DNA of 64,000 nucleotides from VYFG01 sp965248685 (lineage in GTDB: Bacteria; Pseudomonadota; Gammaproteobacteria; Arenicellales; Poriferihabitantaceae), in the NCBI GenBank assembly GCA_965248685.1, contig CBDFKC010000003.1:1426001-1490000 (forward strand), in the 5' to 3' direction. Shown here one piece after another: positions 1 to 8,822 of the stretch (position 1 is its first letter; every line of letters begins with the position of its first letter). The notes beneath the pieces are model-generated. The model was given only the letters and a program-made list of their open reading frames with translations. It did not search any database and was not told the origin of the DNA. A program made the position numbers and the translations under genes.

Positions 1-60
1 GGTTCGAGAGTCTCGCCAGTTGTTCGATTTATCACGGCGCGCGAGTGGTCGTCCGAATAA
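1..60 (+). CDS. C-terminal end of an upstream gene (partial)
   Basis: Frame 1 is open from the window edge to a TAA at 58-60, giving about 19 residues. It could be the tail of a gene that starts outside the window and precedes the glycosyltransferase at 130 on the same strand. Too short to assign a family, and it could be chance. Confidence 0.3.
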   Translation, partial: GSRVSPVVRFITAREWSSE

Positions 61-129
61 GATCGAGTATCGACTATACCGGTCTCTCGCGTTGGTATTT
101 GGCTGGACCGCTATAGGCCGACTCAGCCA

Positions 130-1080
130 ATGGCGAGACAGGATCAGATCTTGACCGACGTATCCGTTGTAATGTCGGTTTTTAACGGCGAGGCTACTTT
201 GCCGCGGACTCTGCAAAGTCTCGACCAGCAGCATGAAATAATACCTGAGATTATTGTGGTGAACGACGGATCTACGGATAATTCCGCTGGGATACTTGAT
301 CGCCACGCCGATGCCAACGCTAATTATCGAATATTTCATCAATCCAATCAGGGGCTAACCGCAGCTTTAATATTCGGTTGCCGGCAGGCCACTGGCAAGT
401 TTATTGCGAGGCAGGATGACGGTGACATATCAATGCCCCAGCGGTTGCTGCGGCAGATGAAGGCGTTTGACGACCAGCAGGATCTTGCCATGGTGTCTTG
501 CGCTACCGGTTTTATTGATCAGGAAGGTTGTCAGGTTTTTGACGTGATTCAGGATGCTGCCATGGCTGAGTCAGGGCTATTGCAGAACAAAGCGGAACTA
601 ATTACCGGGCCGCCCCATCATGGTGGTGTAATGTTTCGCAAAGATCTGTATCTCCAGGCAGGAGGGTATCGATCCCAGTTCTATGTTGCCCAAGACCTTG
701 ATCTGTGGATACGAATGCGGGAGCTTGGAAGGCATGTGAGTCTGCAACAGATTCTCTATCAGGCAGATCTGAGTCCCAACGCAATCAGTTTCTCCCATCG
801 TCAGATTCAACATCAGGTCACAACACTGATACTGCGCGCCAGAGAGTTGCGATGCAACGGTAAATCCGAACAGGAGCTGCTCGACCAGGTGTATTCACTA
901 TCCAGGAATCCTCCTCGGTCCACCCGTGATAGCCGCTCAGACTATTATTTTTTTATCGGTGGTTGTCAGCGTCATACCCGCCCGGTGTCTGCTCGGCGAA
1001 GTTATTGGCGGGCAATTCAGACCAACCCTTTGCATTGGAAAGCAATCCTACGTTATCTCCAGACGTTACTAACGGGATAA
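130..1080 (+). CDS. Glycosyltransferase family 2
   Basis: A 316-residue protein with a GT-A fold N-terminus. It opens with the VSVVMSVFNGEATL strand near residue 12, followed by the nucleotide-sugar-binding IIVVNDGSTDNS segment near residue 42 and a metal-binding DDGD around residue 97. A late W/E-rich part (VAQDLDLWIRM) matches the acceptor-side region of GT2 enzymes that build lipopolysaccharide or exopolysaccharide. No membrane segment is evident, so a cytoplasmic, membrane-associated enzyme is likely. The ATG at 130 is preceded by an in-frame stop at 58-60, which limits any extension. Donor and acceptor cannot be read from sequence. Confidence 0.85.
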   Translation: MARQDQILTDVSVVMSVFNGEATLPRTLQSLDQQHEIIPEIIVVNDGSTDNSAGILDRHADANANYRIFHQSNQGLTAALIFGCRQATGKFIARQDDGDISMPQRLLRQMKAFDDQQDLAMVSCATGFIDQEGCQVFDVIQDAAMAESGLLQNKAELITGPPHHGGVMFRKDLYLQAGGYRSQFYVAQDLDLWIRMRELGRHVSLQQILYQADLSPNAISFSHRQIQHQVTTLILRARELRCNGKSEQELLDQVYSLSRNPPRSTRDSRSDYYFFIGGCQRHTRPVSARRSYWRAIQTNPLHWKAILRYLQTLLTG

Positions 1081-1177
1081 TTCGGTTACCGCCAGGGCTA
1101 TTTGTCCTGCTCGTACGCATAGACCAATGCAGCTGAATTGAATACACTACCCGCGATCCTCCATCACTGACCAGAGA

Positions 1178-1786
1178 ATGCTCGAATTACTAAAGGCCGG
1201 TGGGTTCCTTATTTGGCCAATCCTTTTATGCTCCGTTATCGCCCTCGCGATCATTCTTGAGCGATTTATTGCATTGAAGTCCAAAGATGTGGCGCCACCT
1301 GAATTGCTCGATAAGATCAGAAAGCTACTAAAGAAGGGCGATTTGGATACCAAGGTAATAAATGATATCGAGGAGAATTCACCCCTTGGCCGGGTATTGG
1401 CGGCAGGATTGCGCAATCCTAACCAGCATCGAGTCGTCATCAAAGAAGCAATTGAAGAAGCGGGCCGCCACGTTGTCTATGATCTGGAAAGACATTTGCA
1501 GACCCTGGGCACCATTGCCAATATCACACCCCTGTTGGGGTTGCTTGGCACCGTTATAGGGATGATCAAGGTCTTCTCTGCTATTACCACATTTGGGGTT
1601 GGCGACCCTCAGGCCCTGGCTGAAGGAATTTCAGAAGCATTGGTGACGACTGCTGCGGGATTGTCCGTGGGAATTCCCAGCCTGATGTTCTATCGGTATT
1701 TTAAAGGAAAGGTAAACGAGCTAACCGTGGATATGGAACAGCAAGCTCTCAAGTTTATGAAGATATTACAAAGGGAAACTCAGTAA
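1178..1786 (+). CDS. exbB: MotA/TolQ/ExbB proton channel family protein
   Basis: A 202-residue inner-membrane protein. The N-terminal membrane segment (IWPILLCSVIALAIILERFIALKS) fits ExbB. The long cytoplasmic part follows, then the conserved pair of helices around residues 115-180, with the family signature TLGTIANITPLLGLLGTVIGMI (in part) and a second GLSVGIPSLMFY segment. It should form the proton-driven stator with ExbD, which begins three bases after its stop. In many gammaproteobacteria such a pair energises outer-membrane processes and lies upstream of msbA-lpxK; here glmU on the other strand follows instead. ExbB rather than TolQ is inferred from size and the absence of tolA/tolB. Confidence 0.9.
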   Translation: MLELLKAGGFLIWPILLCSVIALAIILERFIALKSKDVAPPELLDKIRKLLKKGDLDTKVINDIEENSPLGRVLAAGLRNPNQHRVVIKEAIEEAGRHVVYDLERHLQTLGTIANITPLLGLLGTVIGMIKVFSAITTFGVGDPQALAEGISEALVTTAAGLSVGIPSLMFYRYFKGKVNELTVDMEQQALKFMKILQRETQ

Positions 1787-1788
1787 AC

Positions 1789-2226
1789 ATGCGGTTTCGT
1801 AGCAAAAACGATGAGCCAGAAGCGGAAATCAACTTGACCCCGTTGATCGATGTTGTGTTCTTATTACTGATTTTCTTTATGGTGACCACAACGTTTTCTC
1901 GCGAGGCAGAAATCAAGTTAAAACTTCCCGAAGCAACATCCTCTGATCAAGCATCGGATGACGAAAAATACCTGACTATCCAGATAACCGATATAGGACA
2001 ATTTGCGGTTCAAGGTCCTGGTGAAGATGAACCCAGAGAGCTGATCAATACCAGCGAGACCACCTTGCAACGCGCGGTTAAGGCGGCCGCAGGCGATATG
2101 CAGGATCCCATTGTGGTTATTCGGGCAGATCGGTTGGCTACCCACGAGTCAGTGGTTCAGGCGATGAATGCGGCGCGTAACCTGGGGTTTTTTCAGGTCA
2201 CGTTCTCTACCGGTATGCCGAATTAG
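1789..2226 (+). CDS. exbD: ExbD/TolR family biopolymer transport protein
   Basis: A 145-residue single-pass membrane protein. A short cytoplasmic N-terminus is followed by INLTPLIDVVFLLLIFFMV (residues about 14-32). Its aspartate is the proton-carrying residue of the family. A periplasmic domain occupies the rest (RADRLATHESVVQAMNAARNLG is typical). The ATG lies two bases after the exbB stop, so the two are translationally coupled. It partners ExbB in the stator complex. It converges with glmU, with only 22 bases between the stops. Confidence 0.92.
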   Translation: MRFRSKNDEPEAEINLTPLIDVVFLLLIFFMVTTTFSREAEIKLKLPEATSSDQASDDEKYLTIQITDIGQFAVQGPGEDEPRELINTSETTLQRAVKAAAGDMQDPIVVIRADRLATHESVVQAMNAARNLGFFQVTFSTGMPN

Positions 2227-2248
2227 CTAGATTTGAATTTGGTCCCTG

Positions 2249-3625
2249 CTAGCGTTTTTTAGTCGGTCTGGTCCAGTTGGCAATAGATTTTTGACGTCCC
2301 CGTGACACCACCAGCGCGTCAGCTTCAACATCTCGGGTAATCGTTGAGCCCGCGCCGACCGTTACCCCATCGCCAATCCGGACAGGGGCGATCAGTTGAC
2401 TGTCTGAACCGACGAAGACATTGTCACCAATAATGGTCTGATGCTTGTTGGCGCCGTCATAGTTGCAAGTTATCACGCCAGCGCCGATGTTTACATTTGT
2501 ACCGACTTCACTGTCTCCAACATAAGCCAGATGGTTAACCTTGGAACCGACGCCGATTTGGCTTTTCTTGATTTCAACAAAGTTGCCGACACCAACATGC
2601 TGGTCGAGCCTGGTTTCGGGACGCAACCTGGCAAATGGACCGACTCTGCAGTAATCACCAATTTCCGCTTGTTCGATAACGCAATTGGCATTGACCTGGC
2701 AGTGATCACCGATTCGGACATCCCTCAGAACGCAGTTTGGGCCGATATTGGTATGGTTACCAACTATTACCTTGCCTTCTAAAATAACATTAATGTCGAT
2801 ACTGCAATCGGAGCCAAAGTGGGCTTGTCCACGAATGTCCAATCGCGTCGGATCATGCAGAGTAACGCCGGCACCCATCAGACGATCCGCCTGGATCTGT
2901 TGATAGTTTCGTTCAGCCACCGCAAGATCTGATTTGCTATTAATGCCCAGTAGCAATTCCGAGTTTTTTGCTTCCACTGCTGCAACAGCGATTCCTTCGC
3001 TTACCGCCAGTGAGACAATATCGGTGAGGTAGTATTCTTCCTGGGAATTGTCGCTGCTGATTTGGTTGAGCCAGCGATTAAGCGCTGGGGACTGGCTAAG
3101 CATAATGCCGGTGTTTATTTCTGCGATGGACTGTTGCTCAGTTGTGGCGTCTTTTTGCTCTACGATTGCAATAATGTTTTCATTGTCATCCCGTAGAATT
3201 CTGCCCAGCCCATATGTGTTCTGTGGCCTTGCGGTTAAAACCGACAGCGGCGCCTGGGACTGGCATAAATTTCTCAGGGTCTCCGCATCTACCAGTGGAA
3301 CATCCCCATACAAAGTCAAACATCTTGATCCGGCATTTACCGAAGGCATTGCCTGGGATACTGCATGACCGGTACCCAATTGATCACACTGGGTTACCCA
3401 GTTAATCTGGTCTGTGGGGTATTCCAATGCACCATCCAATCTATCCTGAATCTGCTCGCGATTGTCTCCAACTACAATATGAATTCGCTGGGGGCTCAAT
3501 TGCAAACAGGTTTCCAGGACATGTTGCAACATTGGCGTACCGCCGACAGGGTGCAGTACCTTTGGCAGTGAGGACTTCATCCGTGTACCCTGACCCGCAG
3601 CGAGTACGATTACTTCCAGAGACAT
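2249..3625 (-). CDS. glmU: Bifunctional UDP-N-acetylglucosamine pyrophosphorylase / glucosamine-1-phosphate N-acetyltransferase
   Basis: Full-length GlmU (458 residues; family about 455). The N-terminal uridylyltransferase domain has the G-x-G-T-x-M-x-S-x-x-P-K signature at residues 11-22 and the LYGDVPLV metal-binding strand near residue 104. From about residue 250 a left-handed beta-helix of hexapeptide repeats carries the acetyltransferase site, including RLRPET and the NYDGANKH loop. It makes UDP-GlcNAc for peptidoglycan and LPS. The gene stands alone on the minus strand; glmS is not next to it. Confidence 0.97.
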   Translation of the reverse strand: MSLEVIVLAAGQGTRMKSSLPKVLHPVGGTPMLQHVLETCLQLSPQRIHIVVGDNREQIQDRLDGALEYPTDQINWVTQCDQLGTGHAVSQAMPSVNAGSRCLTLYGDVPLVDAETLRNLCQSQAPLSVLTARPQNTYGLGRILRDDNENIIAIVEQKDATTEQQSIAEINTGIMLSQSPALNRWLNQISSDNSQEEYYLTDIVSLAVSEGIAVAAVEAKNSELLLGINSKSDLAVAERNYQQIQADRLMGAGVTLHDPTRLDIRGQAHFGSDCSIDINVILEGKVIVGNHTNIGPNCVLRDVRIGDHCQVNANCVIEQAEIGDYCRVGPFARLRPETRLDQHVGVGNFVEIKKSQIGVGSKVNHLAYVGDSEVGTNVNIGAGVITCNYDGANKHQTIIGDNVFVGSDSQLIAPVRIGDGVTVGAGSTITRDVEADALVVSRGRQKSIANWTRPTKKR

Positions 3626-3881
3626 TGAATTCGAATTAAATTTTCGAGTGGGTTAATGGCTTGCAGGCGAGAGAGAATGTTCGCCGCCAGGTAGTTTAAA
3701 CAGTGATATCATATACGTGAATTGTCGAATTGACCAATCATTGCAACTAAACCAAGTCCGCTGGCTAACCGTAAAGTCGAGCAGAGATACCTCCCGATAT
3801 TTCCCACCCGGCTTCAATTGACCAATGACCTCGCGAAAACAGGTTACCAAATATTTCGATCTAACCGGGTATGGAAATCTG

Positions 3882-4400
3882 GTGGTAACGATATTGTCAG
3901 ATACCCATGGTGAGTTGCATCCGGAAATATCCCGACTGTCCGAAAACAGTGACGTGGTACTCCATGCCGGCGATATCATGGGTAATCATGTTTTACGATC
4001 CTTGCGACCCCGGCTCGGATTGGTCATAGCGGTACGGGGTAACAATGATCTCCCAATGACCTGGATTGCCCGTGAACACCACACCCTGAGGGAAATACCA
4101 GATGTTGCGGTTGTGCAATTTTCCAGCGGAAAAGTTTCTATGGAACATGGTCACCTGATTGATTCAATTGACTTGGATCATTCAAACCTCGGTTATAAGC
4201 ATTCCGATTCCCGGATGGTGATATATGGCCATACCCATATCCAGATAGTTGATGACCAATCACTGCCCTGGCTGGTGAACCCCGGGGCCGCGGGAGCCAG
4301 CCGAAACAAGGGTGGGGCTTCTTGTTATCAGTTGTACATCGAGGGTGAGAAATGGTTGCTGGAACCTTTCAAATTTCGCAACTTTCGCAAGGCAGGGTAG
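3882..4400 (+). CDS. Metallophosphoesterase, YfcE/MJ0936 family
   Basis: The protein carries the calcineurin-type metal motifs in order: SDTHG, HAGDI, RGNND and GHTHIQ, plus the closing VNPGA motif of the YfcE/MJ0936 group of small phosphodiesterases. The frame is open upstream to an ATG at 3825, but the family begins at the first beta strand (VVTILSDTHG). I therefore prefer the GTG at 3882, which gives 172 residues. Substrate is unknown; relatives hydrolyse phosphodiesters in the cytoplasm. It sits 12 bases upstream of exeA on the same strand and may be cotranscribed with it. Confidence 0.85.
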   Translation: MVTILSDTHGELHPEISRLSENSDVVLHAGDIMGNHVLRSLRPRLGLVIAVRGNNDLPMTWIAREHHTLREIPDVAVVQFSSGKVSMEHGHLIDSIDLDHSNLGYKHSDSRMVIYGHTHIQIVDDQSLPWLVNPGAAGASRNKGGASCYQLYIEGEKWLLEPFKFRNFRKAG

Positions 4401-4412
4401 GTCAGACAAATC

Positions 4413-5720
4413 ATGTACCAGAGTTACTTCGGTCTCAATAACGCGCCTTTCTCCATCGTCCCGGATCACCGGGTGATGTATATGAGCGACAGCCACCGCG
4501 AGGCGGTTGCGCACCTGTTGTACTCCCTTAAGCAACCTGGTGGCTTTGTTCAACTTACTGGTGAAGTCGGTACCGGAAAAACCACCATCAGTCGTTATCT
4601 GCTCCAGCATCTACCGGAAAATGTGGACGTTGCGCTATTGCTTAATCCAAGGGTCAATGAATTGGAATTACTGGAGTCTATTTGCGATGAATTAGGTATT
4701 CGATACCCCAAAAACTCGACCCTGAAGAACCTCATTGGAGTTCTTAATATCTATCTTTTGGAATCTCATTCATCGGGTCGACATACAGTATTAATTATCG
4801 ATGAAGCACAGAATCTGGCTCGGGAAGTGCTCGAGCAAATTCGCTTGTTAACAAATCTCGAAACTTCCAGTGACAAATTGCTTCAAATAATTCTGATCGG
4901 TCAGCCAGAATTGAAAAATATTCTTAAACGCCATGATCTCAGACAATTGTCGCAGCGGATTGTGGGACGGTTTAATCTCGATCCTCTTAATCTGAACGAA
5001 GCCCGGGAATACATCAGTTTCCGTCTGCAACAAGCAGGATGTGAAAGGGTTTTGTTCACCCGACCCGCGACCAGGCGAATACAACGACTGTCCAAAGGGG
5101 TGCCGCGCTTGATCAATGTCCTGTGTGACAGCGCATTAATGGGGGCATACAGTGAGAATAAGGACAAGGTTAGCTATGCAATTGTTAATCGTGTTGCCAA
5201 AGAAGTATTGCCTGAGTTCGATGGCGGTTCGGTTATTTCTCGGATTTTTCGACTATCTTGGGCGCCTTTAATCGCAGCTGGGTTGGTCTTGGGGTACTTT
5301 GCGATTGGAGGGCAGCAGCGGCTGTCACAATGGGTTTCAGCATACTGGCCTGGCTCAAATCAAGATCACACCCTAGAAAAGTCATTGGAAGCCCAGGCCG
5401 CGCCATTACAGTCTTCGGCCGACCCGATAAATTCCGTCAGGGCGGCAGGTGAATCGGTGGATTCCAAAAAATCGACTACTGCACAGAAAAATCGATCTAC
5501 CCAGACCGACGGCAAGGTCGGGGAAGCGATTGCAGTAGTAGTTGAGTCTCAGCTAAAGCAAGCTGATACAAAGTCTCGGGGTTCACCTGAAATTCCAGAG
5601 CCCAGTATAGAATCCTCGTCAGTACAGTCAGCCGTCGAGTCGAATAAAAAAACGGATCGCATACCTGATACCCGATTTGATCTGGTTTATCGCCTCGGCG
5701 TACCTTTTAAAGATAAATAA
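4413..5720 (+). CDS. exeA: ExeA-like AAA ATPase (general secretion pathway protein A)
   Basis: A 435-residue protein beginning with the ExeA hallmark (MYQSYFGLNNAPFSI). It has a Walker A GEVGTGKTT at residues 50-58 and a Walker B IIDEAQ at about 128-133, with sensor and lid regions after it. A transmembrane segment lies near residues 280-297 (APLIAAGLVLGYFAIGG), followed by a low-complexity periplasmic tail without a recognisable peptidoglycan-binding domain. In the Aeromonas ExeAB system the complex helps insert the type II secretin through peptidoglycan. It overlaps gspB by one base (TAATG), so coupling is certain. No other gsp genes are in the window. Confidence 0.85.
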   Translation: MYQSYFGLNNAPFSIVPDHRVMYMSDSHREAVAHLLYSLKQPGGFVQLTGEVGTGKTTISRYLLQHLPENVDVALLLNPRVNELELLESICDELGIRYPKNSTLKNLIGVLNIYLLESHSSGRHTVLIIDEAQNLAREVLEQIRLLTNLETSSDKLLQIILIGQPELKNILKRHDLRQLSQRIVGRFNLDPLNLNEAREYISFRLQQAGCERVLFTRPATRRIQRLSKGVPRLINVLCDSALMGAYSENKDKVSYAIVNRVAKEVLPEFDGGSVISRIFRLSWAPLIAAGLVLGYFAIGGQQRLSQWVSAYWPGSNQDHTLEKSLEAQAAPLQSSADPINSVRAAGESVDSKKSTTAQKNRSTQTDGKVGEAIAVVVESQLKQADTKSRGSPEIPEPSIESSSVQSAVESNKKTDRIPDTRFDLVYRLGVPFKDK

Positions 5721-6292
5721 TGTCAACAATCCTCGACGCAATCCATAAAGCAGAAAAACAACGCCATAGCGATGCCGTGCCTTCTTTGGAGGCAATGGTA
5801 AATGCACGGCGGCGCTCACCCAAACGGCGCGGCGTTGGCTGGGCTATCGGATTACTCCTGATTGGCTTATTGCTTGGGATGGGATATCTAAAGCGAGATC
5901 AGGCTCCTGAGGTTTGGAATCAGATTACCCAGCGCGGACAATCGGTGGTTGCTCGGGTAGAAAGGGCGGTAAAAAGGCTTCTGCCGGGAGCCAAGTCAGA
6001 TTTGAATACGTCGAATTCTGCAACCACGGGCGCTGCGGCGAATATTACCAACCAAGCTTCCGTACCAGCTACTGAACAAGAGAACACATTGAGTGAAGCC
6101 CATCGAGAATTATTGAGTCAGATAAAATTTACTGTGATCTCATACTCAAAAAATGACGATAAAAGATTTGCCATGATCGACAATACTGTGCTCAGAGAAG
6201 GCGATCGATTGGAAGGATTTGAAATTACCCGAATCCAGTCCGATGGGGTGGTGATCGAAGTCCAGGGAAAGGCAGTTTTAATTCGGCCCTAG
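5720..6292 (+). CDS. gspB: GspB/ExeB-like general secretion pathway protein B
   Basis: A 190-residue protein with the conserved ExeB N-terminus (MSTILDAIHKAEKQR), then a basic stretch and a transmembrane helix at about residues 40-56 (GWAIGLLLIGLLLGMGYL). A linker leads to a C-terminal GspB domain of about 60 residues (KFTVISYS near residue 138 through VVIEVQGKAVLI). It is the periplasmic partner of ExeA in secretin assembly. Its stop lies inside a perfect hairpin shared with the convergent ppsA stop. Confidence 0.85.
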   Translation: MSTILDAIHKAEKQRHSDAVPSLEAMVNARRRSPKRRGVGWAIGLLLIGLLLGMGYLKRDQAPEVWNQITQRGQSVVARVERAVKRLLPGAKSDLNTSNSATTGAAANITNQASVPATEQENTLSEAHRELLSQIKFTVISYSKNDDKRFAMIDNTVLREGDRLEGFEITRIQSDGVVIEVQGKAVLIRP

Positions 6293-6307
6293 TAGTTGGA
6301 CTACTAG
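6289..6307. other. Perfect hairpin spanning both convergent stop codons
   Basis: CTAGTAGT (6289-6296), loop TGG, then ACTACTAG (6300-6307). The eight-base stem covers the TAG stop of gspB and the stop of ppsA on the other strand. No U-tract follows on either strand, so it is not a classical terminator. It may act as a weak bidirectional transcript end or protect RNA 3' ends. Confidence 0.5.
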
Positions 6308-8670
6308 CGGGATCGATTGTTATCGTCAGCAAGAAATAACCAGGTTTCGATTACCGTGTCTGGATTAAGTGAAACACTATCGATTCCCTGTTCCATTAAC
6401 CAATACGCTAAATCAGGGTGGTCCGAAGGACCTTGACCACAAATCCCAACGTACTTTCCCGCTTTTCGGCAGGCTGTTATAGCTAGTTTTAACATCGTTT
6501 TAACCGCTTCATCACGTTCGTCAAATAAATTCGCGATAATAGCTGAATCCCGATCAAGACCCAGGGTAAATTGGGTCAGATCATTCGACCCGATAGAGAA
6601 TCCGTCAAATCGTTCAAGAAATTTATCCGCGAGGATGGCATTTGACGGTATTTCACACATCATAATAACCCTGAGCCCGTTATCTCCCCGTTTCAGTCCG
6701 TTATCGCCAAGCAATTGTATAACTTGGTCGGCCTCGGCCAGTGTGCGAACGAATGGCACCATAACTTCAATGTTAGTTAAACCCATTTTATCTCTGACTC
6801 GGCGCAAGGCTTCGCATTCCATATTAAAACAATCACGAAATGATTCTGCTATATATCGGGAAGCGCCGCGAAAACCCAGCATAGGATTATCTTCTACCGG
6901 TTCGAATTCGCTACCCCCTATCAGGTTAGCGTATTCATTGGATTTGAAATCCGACAACCGCACGATGACCGGTTTTGGAAAAAAAGCCGCACCGAGAGAA
7001 CTGATTCCTTCCACCAGTTTTTCTACGTAGAAATCTACCGGGCTTGCATATCCGGCCACCCGTTGATCAATAATCTCGTTCAATTCACCCGATAATGTTT
7101 GTTTTTCCAGCAATGCCCGAGGATGAATACCAATGGTGTTGTTAATTATGAATTCGAGTCGGGCAAGGCCGACGCCATGGTTGGGAATTCTGGAAAATGC
7201 GAATGCCCGTTCGGGATTGCCTACGTTCATATTTATCTTGAACGGGAGCTCGGGCATCTTCTCGAGATCAGTAGAAATTAATTCGAAGTCCAGCAGACCT
7301 TGATAGACATTCCCCGTATCCCCTTCCGCACAAGATACCGTGACCGGTTCGCCATCGGTTAGCGTGGTGGTAGCATTTTCGCATCCAACGATAGCGGGCA
7401 CTCCAAGCTCACGCGCGATAATGGCAGCGTGACAGGTTCTTCCGCCCCGATTGGTAATAATTGCAGCGGCACGCTTCATCACTGGTTCCCAGTCTGGATC
7501 GGTCATATCCGTTACCAACACATCACCCGGTTTAACCTTGTCCAGGTCTTCTACCCCAGGGACCAGGCGGACTTTTCCGATCCCTATTTTCTGACCGACG
7601 CTACGGCCAGTGACAAGAACGGTTGTGGTTTGGTTGAGCTGATATCGCTCTAGGGTGTTTTTATGGTCGCGGCTTCTGACGGTTTCAGGGCGTGCCTGTA
7701 AAATCCACAATTCTCCAGTTTCACCGTCTTTGCCCCACTCGATATCCATAGGGCGGTCATAATGTCGACCGATTGTTAGCGCCATTTTAGCAAGGGCGGT
7801 CACATCCTGATCATTAATCGAAAAACTGTTCTGTTGGTCCAGCGCGACATCGACAATTTCTACCGGTCCATTCGTACTGGAATCGGGGTCCGAGTAGACC
7901 ATCTTAATCAACTTAGATCCCAGGGTGCGCCGCAGGATTGCTGGTCTGTCCTGCTCCAGCGCGAGTTTATAGACGTAAAACTCGTCCGGATTAACCGATC
8001 CCTGAACCACGCATTCTCCGAGACCCCAGGAAGCGGTTATAAATACAGCTTGCTCGAAGCCCGATTCGGTATCGATGGTAAACATGACGCCACTGGCGCC
8101 AAGATCACTGCGTACCATCCGCTGGACCCCTGCGGAAAGCGCCACGTCAACATGGGCAAATCCCTGATGCACCCGATAGGCAATCGCCCTGTCATTAAAC
8201 AGTGAGGCGAAAACCTCCCTGACACAGCAGAGTACGTTATCTATTCCATCGACGTTGAGAAAGGTTTCTTGCTGCCCTGCAAAAGATGCTTCAGGAAGGT
8301 CTTCCGCAGTAGCCGACGATCTCACCGCAACGCTTCCACCGAGGCGTTGGTACCCTTGCCGAATGCTACTTTCCAGCTCGTCAGGCAGAGGGTGATCCAT
8401 CATCAATTTGCGAATCTCTGCCCCGTTCTCCCGTAAACTATCCAGATCCTCTACGTCGAGGTCGTCCAATATGGAATTGATCTTCCTGTCCAGTCCCAGA
8501 TGCTGGACAAATGCTCGATAAGCATCAGCGGTGGTGGCGAAGCCGTCAGGGACTGCGATTCCAGCGTTCGCCAAATTTGATATCATTTCTCCCAGGGAAG
8601 CGTTTTTCCCTCCCACCCTGGCTACATCGTTCATTCCGAGATTACTGAACCATTCTATCCATTCACTCAA
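6304..8670 (-). CDS. ppsA: Phosphoenolpyruvate synthase
   Basis: A 788-residue enzyme matching PpsA (about 790). It converts pyruvate, ATP and water to PEP, AMP and phosphate at the start of gluconeogenesis. The N-terminal ATP-grasp domain has VGGKNASLGEM and AVRSSATAEDLPEASFAGQ. The swivelling phosphohistidine domain has GGRTCHAAIIAREL, with His near residue 414. The C-terminal PEP/pyruvate barrel has MCEIPSNAILA and the catalytic-Cys region GICGQGPSDHPD. The start codon is TTG with a purine-rich stretch upstream. It is divergent from its regulator ppsR, about 150 bases away, a common arrangement. Confidence 0.97.
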   Translation of the reverse strand: MSEWIEWFSNLGMNDVARVGGKNASLGEMISNLANAGIAVPDGFATTADAYRAFVQHLGLDRKINSILDDLDVEDLDSLRENGAEIRKLMMDHPLPDELESSIRQGYQRLGGSVAVRSSATAEDLPEASFAGQQETFLNVDGIDNVLCCVREVFASLFNDRAIAYRVHQGFAHVDVALSAGVQRMVRSDLGASGVMFTIDTESGFEQAVFITASWGLGECVVQGSVNPDEFYVYKLALEQDRPAILRRTLGSKLIKMVYSDPDSSTNGPVEIVDVALDQQNSFSINDQDVTALAKMALTIGRHYDRPMDIEWGKDGETGELWILQARPETVRSRDHKNTLERYQLNQTTTVLVTGRSVGQKIGIGKVRLVPGVEDLDKVKPGDVLVTDMTDPDWEPVMKRAAAIITNRGGRTCHAAIIARELGVPAIVGCENATTTLTDGEPVTVSCAEGDTGNVYQGLLDFELISTDLEKMPELPFKINMNVGNPERAFAFSRIPNHGVGLARLEFIINNTIGIHPRALLEKQTLSGELNEIIDQRVAGYASPVDFYVEKLVEGISSLGAAFFPKPVIVRLSDFKSNEYANLIGGSEFEPVEDNPMLGFRGASRYIAESFRDCFNMECEALRRVRDKMGLTNIEVMVPFVRTLAEADQVIQLLGDNGLKRGDNGLRVIMMCEIPSNAILADKFLERFDGFSIGSNDLTQFTLGLDRDSAIIANLFDERDEAVKTMLKLAITACRKAGKYVGICGQGPSDHPDLAYWLMEQGIDSVSLNPDTVIETWLFLADDNNRSR

Positions 8671-8822
8671 ACGTATATCCCCACAAAATTATCATTGACT
8701 GCGCGGGGGAGGATTTTAACATTGTAAAAACCAATTGAATTCTGTGGAATCAAAAATTTGTCGAATGTTTGGCCTATAATCGATCTCTCAGCTTCTCCCC
8801 AATAAATTAACAGACCATTTCT

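Noticed and set aside
2441..2782. Plus-strand open frame opposite the GlmU acetyltransferase domain
   Set aside because: GlmU is full length with all motifs on the minus strand; the antisense frame has no family features.
3653..3979. Minus-strand frame of 108 codons across the start of the phosphodiesterase
   Set aside because: No domain or ribosome site; overlaps the well-supported phosphodiesterase.
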